From an uncultured Lachnospiraceae bacterium (GTDB taxonomy: Bacteria; Bacillota; Clostridia; Lachnospirales; Lachnospiraceae), in NCBI GenBank assembly GCA_910588955.1, contig CAJURQ010000041.1, positions 1 to 26,909 of the forward strand: a stretch of 26,909 nucleotides of DNA. Direction: 5' to 3'. The notes beneath the pieces are model-generated. The model worked only from the letters and a program-made list of their open reading frames with translations. It ran no database searches and was not told where the DNA came from. A program made the position numbers and the translations under genes. Shown here in pieces: positions 23,350 through 26,909 of this stretch (positions are counted from its first letter, which is position 1; each line of letters opens with the position of its first letter).

Positions 23350-24416
23350 TGACGCGGGAAGAATATGGTTTATTTGAGGACAAGTCTATTTTAGTAGTTG
23401 GCGGAGCAGGATTCGTTGGAAGCAATCTGGTCAGGCTTTTGTTAAGTAATGTGCGGAATATTAAAATCTTAATTGTGGACAATCTGCTGTCTGCAGAGAT
23501 TGTAAATGTGCCGAAGGATGAGCGAGTTACATTTGTAGAGAAGTCTGTTACGGATTTTCGGGTTCTTGCGCAGCTTCAGGACAATATAGACTATGTATTT
23601 CATTTAGCTACTTACCATGGCAATCAGAGTTCCATTTTTGATCCAATTGTCGACAATGAAAATAATACCCAGACAACGTTAAAGCTGTTTGAACGGCTGA
23701 AGGATTTTCATAATCTGAAAAAGGTTGTGTATTCTTCTGCGGGATGCTCTGTAGCTAAAAAAACGTTTGATGCGGCAGTGGCAACGACAGAGGAGAGTCC
23801 GATTGAGCTTCATCAGGACAGCCCGTACTCCATTTCAAAGATAATTGGAGAGTTTTATTCCGCCTATTATCATAAGCAATATGGGCTGCCCGTTGTCAGA
23901 GCGCGTTTCCAGAATGTGTATGGTCCGGGAGAAATTCTGGGAGCAGGCAATTGGAGAGGAACCTATGCCACAATTTGGAGAAATGTCACGCCGACCTTTA
24001 TTTACAGGGCACTGACGAATCAGGAGATTTTGTTGGAAAACGGAGGGATTGCGACCAGGGACTTCATTTTTGTGGAAGATATTTGCCGTGGGCTGATGCT
24101 ATGCGCTTTAAAGGGAGAGACAGGGGATGTATATAATATAGGCTCGGGGATTGAAACGTCAATTTCCGAACTGGCTCAAAGAATTATGCAAGTCACCGGC
24201 AGCAGATCGGAACTGAAAATTATGCCTAAGCGAGAGTGGGATACATCGGGAAAAAGATTTGCATCCACAGAGAAATCGCGGGAGAAGCTTGGATTTTCGG
24301 CAAAGGTCTTATTACAGGATGGAATCGAGGAAACCGTCGCGTGGACTAAGGAAAATATGGATGTCATACAAGGCTGCATAGAAAAGCATAGAAAACATTT
24401 AGAATTTTACCAATAA
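23349..24416 (+). CDS. NAD-dependent sugar epimerase/dehydratase (extended SDR) 2
   Basis: 355 residues starting at GTG 23349, which overlaps the TAG of the preceding gene; AAAGGAGAG lies about 10 nt ahead. NAD motif GGAGFVGS (residues 18-25), Ser129/Ser130 in VVYSSAGCSV, and Tyr160-xxx-Lys164 (YSISK) form the active site. C-terminal motifs RFQNVYGPGE and TRDFIFVEDI are typical of nucleotide-sugar epimerases and dehydratases. It is related to but clearly diverged from the first SDR, so this is not a recent tandem copy. The two may act in series on one sugar or supply different ones. Confidence 0.88.
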   Translation: MTREEYGLFEDKSILVVGGAGFVGSNLVRLLLSNVRNIKILIVDNLLSAEIVNVPKDERVTFVEKSVTDFRVLAQLQDNIDYVFHLATYHGNQSSIFDPIVDNENNTQTTLKLFERLKDFHNLKKVVYSSAGCSVAKKTFDAAVATTEESPIELHQDSPYSISKIIGEFYSAYYHKQYGLPVVRARFQNVYGPGEILGAGNWRGTYATIWRNVTPTFIYRALTNQEILLENGGIATRDFIFVEDICRGLMLCALKGETGDVYNIGSGIETSISELAQRIMQVTGSRSELKIMPKREWDTSGKRFASTEKSREKLGFSAKVLLQDGIEETVAWTKENMDVIQGCIEKHRKHLEFYQ

Positions 24417-24433
24417 AAATAAGGATATTACAT

Positions 24434-26350
24434 ATGTGCTCAATAGCTGGAATGATCAATATTAGGGATGAAAAAATACAAGATATTTCGCATAAGCTTT
24501 ATGTAATGAATGATTTGCAAAAGCATAGAGGTCCGGATGATACGGGTATTTGGAGTAATCAGCATGAGTACATAGGATTAGCCCATAATCGGCTGAGTAT
24601 TTTGGATCTGACGGACTGCGGACACCAGCCCATGCAGGATGGGCAGACAGGAAATGTAATATGCTTCAACGGAGAAATATATAATTACCTTGAGCTTAGG
24701 GAAGAAATAAGCGGAGAGTTTAGAACAGACACAGACACGGAGGTAATACTGAGGGCATACGCAAAATGGGGAGAGGACTGTGTCAAACACTTTAAGGGAA
24801 TGTTTGCCTTTGCAATTTGGGATACCAAAAAACATTTGCTGTTTTGTGCCCGGGATAGATTTGGCATCAAGCCGTTTTACTATGCTGTTGTCGACAATAT
24901 TTTTTATTTTGCATCGGAGATGAAGGCGCTGCTCCCGTTTCTGCCCGATATTGAAACGGATATAGAAGGATTTAGGGATTATCTGACGTTTCAGTTCTGT
25001 TTGGGCAGTCATACGCTTTTCAAAGGGATTAAAGAGTTAGAACCGGCACATAGCCTGACAATCCAGAACGGGAATATTAATTTCAAACGGTACTGGCAGG
25101 TATTTTATGATTTGGACTGGAATCACACGGAAAAATATTTTGTTGAAAAATTGGATGAGCTATTGCATCAATCAATTAAATATCATATCAGAAGCGATGT
25201 GCCCATAGGAGGATATGTCAGCGGCGGCGTGGACTCATCCGTTATATCTGCGATGGCAGCGGACATGGTAGGCGGGGAAAAGTATGCAGGCTTTACGGGC
25301 AAGTTTGGTATCGGCAGACTCTATGATGAGAGTATGTATGCAGAGGATGTAGCTGAGGAGCACCATTTCCCGCTATATCAGATTGATATGACTTGCGAGG
25401 ACTTTTTAAATAATATTGAGAATGTCATTTATCATCTGGATACCCCTGTTGCAGGACCGGGATCTTTTTGCCAATATATGGTTTCCGGGCTGTCGGCTAA
25501 GCACAGAAAGGTAGTTCTTGGCGGACAGGGAGGAGATGAAATATTCGGCGGATACACGCGTTACCTGGTTGCGTATTTTGAACAGTGCATTAAGGGTGCG
25601 ATAGAAGGAACGACGGACAACCAGAAATATATTGTAACATACGAATCTATTATTCCTAACTTGACGGCGCTCAGAAATTATAAACCTATGTTAAAGGATT
25701 TTTGGAGTTCCGGGTTGTTTGAAGATAGCGCTAGGAGATACTTTAAACTGATTAACAGGGCACCAATTCTTTATGACTGCATCCATCAGGAAATGCTGAG
25801 TGATTATGATCCGTATGAGACATTCTATAAAATATTTTACGCGGAGAACTTGAAAAATACCTGTTACTTTGATAACATGACACATTTTGATTTTAAAACG
25901 CTGCTGCCGGCTTTGCTGCAGGTGGAAGACAGGATGAGCATGGCACATGGGCTGGAGTCGAGGGTGCCCCTTCTGGATGACGAACTGATAGAATTTGTTG
26001 CGACTATTCCGGCAAACTTTAAATTGAAAGCCGGAGATATGAAACATATTTTCAAGAAGTCTATGAACAGGTACTTGCCAGACAGCATACGAAAACGGAC
26101 AGATAAGATGGGCTTTCCGATTCCGTTTAATCAGTGGGTTAAAAATGAAGCGAAGGATTTTGTATATGATGTTCTTACTTCAGAGAAGGCGCGTAACAGG
26201 CAGTTTATAGATAACAAAAAGGTTATTAAGAAAATGGAATCAGAAAGTGACTTCGGCAGAAGCATATGGGGCGTGCTCTGTATAGAATTATGGCAGCAGA
26301 TTTTTCATGATAAAAAGTCTGAGTACAGGCGTAAACTGATTGTAACTTAA
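24434..26350 (+). CDS. Asparagine synthase (glutamine-hydrolysing) family amidotransferase
   Basis: 638 residues of the AsnB family. The N-terminal glutaminase has the nucleophile Cys2 after Met removal (MCSIAGM), HRGPDDTG and NGEIYNY. The C-terminal synthetase carries the PP-loop SGGVDSS (263-269) for ATP adenylation. All key residues are kept. In polysaccharide clusters such enzymes (WbpS type) amidate uronic-acid carboxyls; with the WbpB/WbpE-like genes nearby an uronamide is a reasonable guess. Plain asparagine synthesis is the alternative, although the aspS-gatCAB route suggests tRNA-based Asn formation also exists. The gene lies 17 nt after the second SDR. Confidence 0.92.
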   Translation: MCSIAGMINIRDEKIQDISHKLYVMNDLQKHRGPDDTGIWSNQHEYIGLAHNRLSILDLTDCGHQPMQDGQTGNVICFNGEIYNYLELREEISGEFRTDTDTEVILRAYAKWGEDCVKHFKGMFAFAIWDTKKHLLFCARDRFGIKPFYYAVVDNIFYFASEMKALLPFLPDIETDIEGFRDYLTFQFCLGSHTLFKGIKELEPAHSLTIQNGNINFKRYWQVFYDLDWNHTEKYFVEKLDELLHQSIKYHIRSDVPIGGYVSGGVDSSVISAMAADMVGGEKYAGFTGKFGIGRLYDESMYAEDVAEEHHFPLYQIDMTCEDFLNNIENVIYHLDTPVAGPGSFCQYMVSGLSAKHRKVVLGGQGGDEIFGGYTRYLVAYFEQCIKGAIEGTTDNQKYIVTYESIIPNLTALRNYKPMLKDFWSSGLFEDSARRYFKLINRAPILYDCIHQEMLSDYDPYETFYKIFYAENLKNTCYFDNMTHFDFKTLLPALLQVEDRMSMAHGLESRVPLLDDELIEFVATIPANFKLKAGDMKHIFKKSMNRYLPDSIRKRTDKMGFPIPFNQWVKNEAKDFVYDVLTSEKARNRQFIDNKKVIKKMESESDFGRSIWGVLCIELWQQIFHDKKSEYRRKLIVT

Positions 26351-26403
26351 AACTTTGAGACAGGATTGGATGTATATATTGTGCAGAAAGGATTTATAGA
26401 GTA

Positions 26404-26868
26404 ATGTATTTATATTTTTTTGGGGATTCCATCAGTTTTGGACAAGGAATATCTGTGGATTTGACATGGGTCAACAGAATAGCACAGGAGCTGCATCAGC
26501 AGTACGGAAGAGATAAAATCACGGTTATAAACACTTCCATTAACGGAAACACGACCCGGATGGCTTTGGAGCGAATGCCCTATGATATTCAGAGCCATGA
26601 TGTGGATGTCTTATTAGTGGGTTTTGGAATGAATGACTGCAATTACTGGGTTACAGATAAAGGAGTGCCAAGGGTTTCCCCAAATGCGTTTCGGGCTAAT
26701 CTGGAAGAAATTGTAAATCGCGCTTTTCATTTTGGGGCGAAAAAGGTGGTTCTTCGAACCAACCATCCTTCTCCCCGAACAGATTATATGACGAATACAG
26801 ATATTACATATGGGGAGAGCAACCACTTTTATAATGAAATAATCAGAGAGGTTGTAGGTAATTGTTAA
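26404..26868 (+). CDS. SGNH/GDSL hydrolase, apparently truncated
   Basis: 154 residues with block I GDSISFG (Gly7, Asp8, Ser9 nucleophile), block II Gly in TSINGNTT, and block III GMND (75-78). Block V, the Asp-x-x-His with the catalytic His, is missing: the frame ends at a TAA about where it should follow, and members usually run some 30-60 residues further. The same frame stays open after the stop to the window end (26869-26909), so a nonsense mutation or a frameshift further on is possible. Intact relatives are O-acetyl esterases or transferases acting on glycans, fitting the cluster. The ribosome site is weak (AAAGGA 13 nt upstream). Confidence 0.7.
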   Translation: MYLYFFGDSISFGQGISVDLTWVNRIAQELHQQYGRDKITVINTSINGNTTRMALERMPYDIQSHDVDVLLVGFGMNDCNYWVTDKGVPRVSPNAFRANLEEIVNRAFHFGAKKVVLRTNHPSPRTDYMTNTDITYGESNHFYNEIIREVVGNC

Positions 26869-26909
26869 ATGTTTTTCTCTTTAGCTGTGGATAACTTTCT
26901 GCTATATAA

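Noticed and set aside
22399..24416. The two adjacent SDR genes as a tandem duplication
   Set aside because: They share only the general family motifs and differ in length and most of the sequence, so they are not a recent duplicate.

Overview
The window looks like chromosomal DNA of an anaerobic Clostridia member, most likely Lachnospiraceae. The basis is the gene set: type I glutamine synthetase next to an ANTAR regulator, dapF with the LL-DAP aminotransferase dapL, a T-box in front of aspS-gatCAB, AGGAGG-like ribosome sites and sigma-A-type promoters. This is inference from gene content; no rRNA or other marker is present.

Layout. (1) 65-488: seven-repeat CRISPR array with no cas genes in view, followed directly by two tiny overlapping ORFs. 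(2) 829-2903: promoter, short attenuator hairpin, glnA and an ANTAR-domain regulator with a degenerate receiver, probably a nitrogen-control unit. (3) 3062-5949: dapF, dapL and a histidine phosphatase. (4) 6060-11751: promoter, T-box leader and the aspS-gatC-gatA-gatB operon, which makes Asp-tRNA and amidates mischarged Asp-tRNA(Asn) or Glu-tRNA(Gln). Two structured palindromic elements sit inside it, one before aspS and one between aspS and gatC. (5) 11818-12867: terminator and a minus-strand single-pass membrane protein. (6) 12934-14689: promoter and an AAA-ATPase-like/PD-(D/E)XK protein. (7) 14755 to the end: a colinear surface-glycan cluster that is visibly more A/T-rich from about 19.8 kb on. 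Its genes are a glycosyltransferase N-half, GT4, a WbpB-like dehydrogenase, a WbpE-like aminotransferase, a glycosyltransferase C-half fused to a propeller-like region, a radical SAM/SPASM protein, two extended SDR epimerase/dehydratases, an AsnB-type amidotransferase and an incomplete SGNH hydrolase.

The most notable observations are as follows. A two-domain CDP-glycerol glycerophosphotransferase-like enzyme appears split at its interdomain boundary, with three sugar genes between the halves. A ten-G homopolymer lies inside the radical SAM gene, and losing or gaining one G closes the frame, so the gene is a strong phase-variation candidate. The aspS T-box has a GAAC specifier region that could read Asn (AAC) and Glu (GAA), which fits a tRNA-dependent amidation operon. 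The 11-mer ATAAGCAGAGT occurs just after the terminators of both the glnA and aspS leaders.
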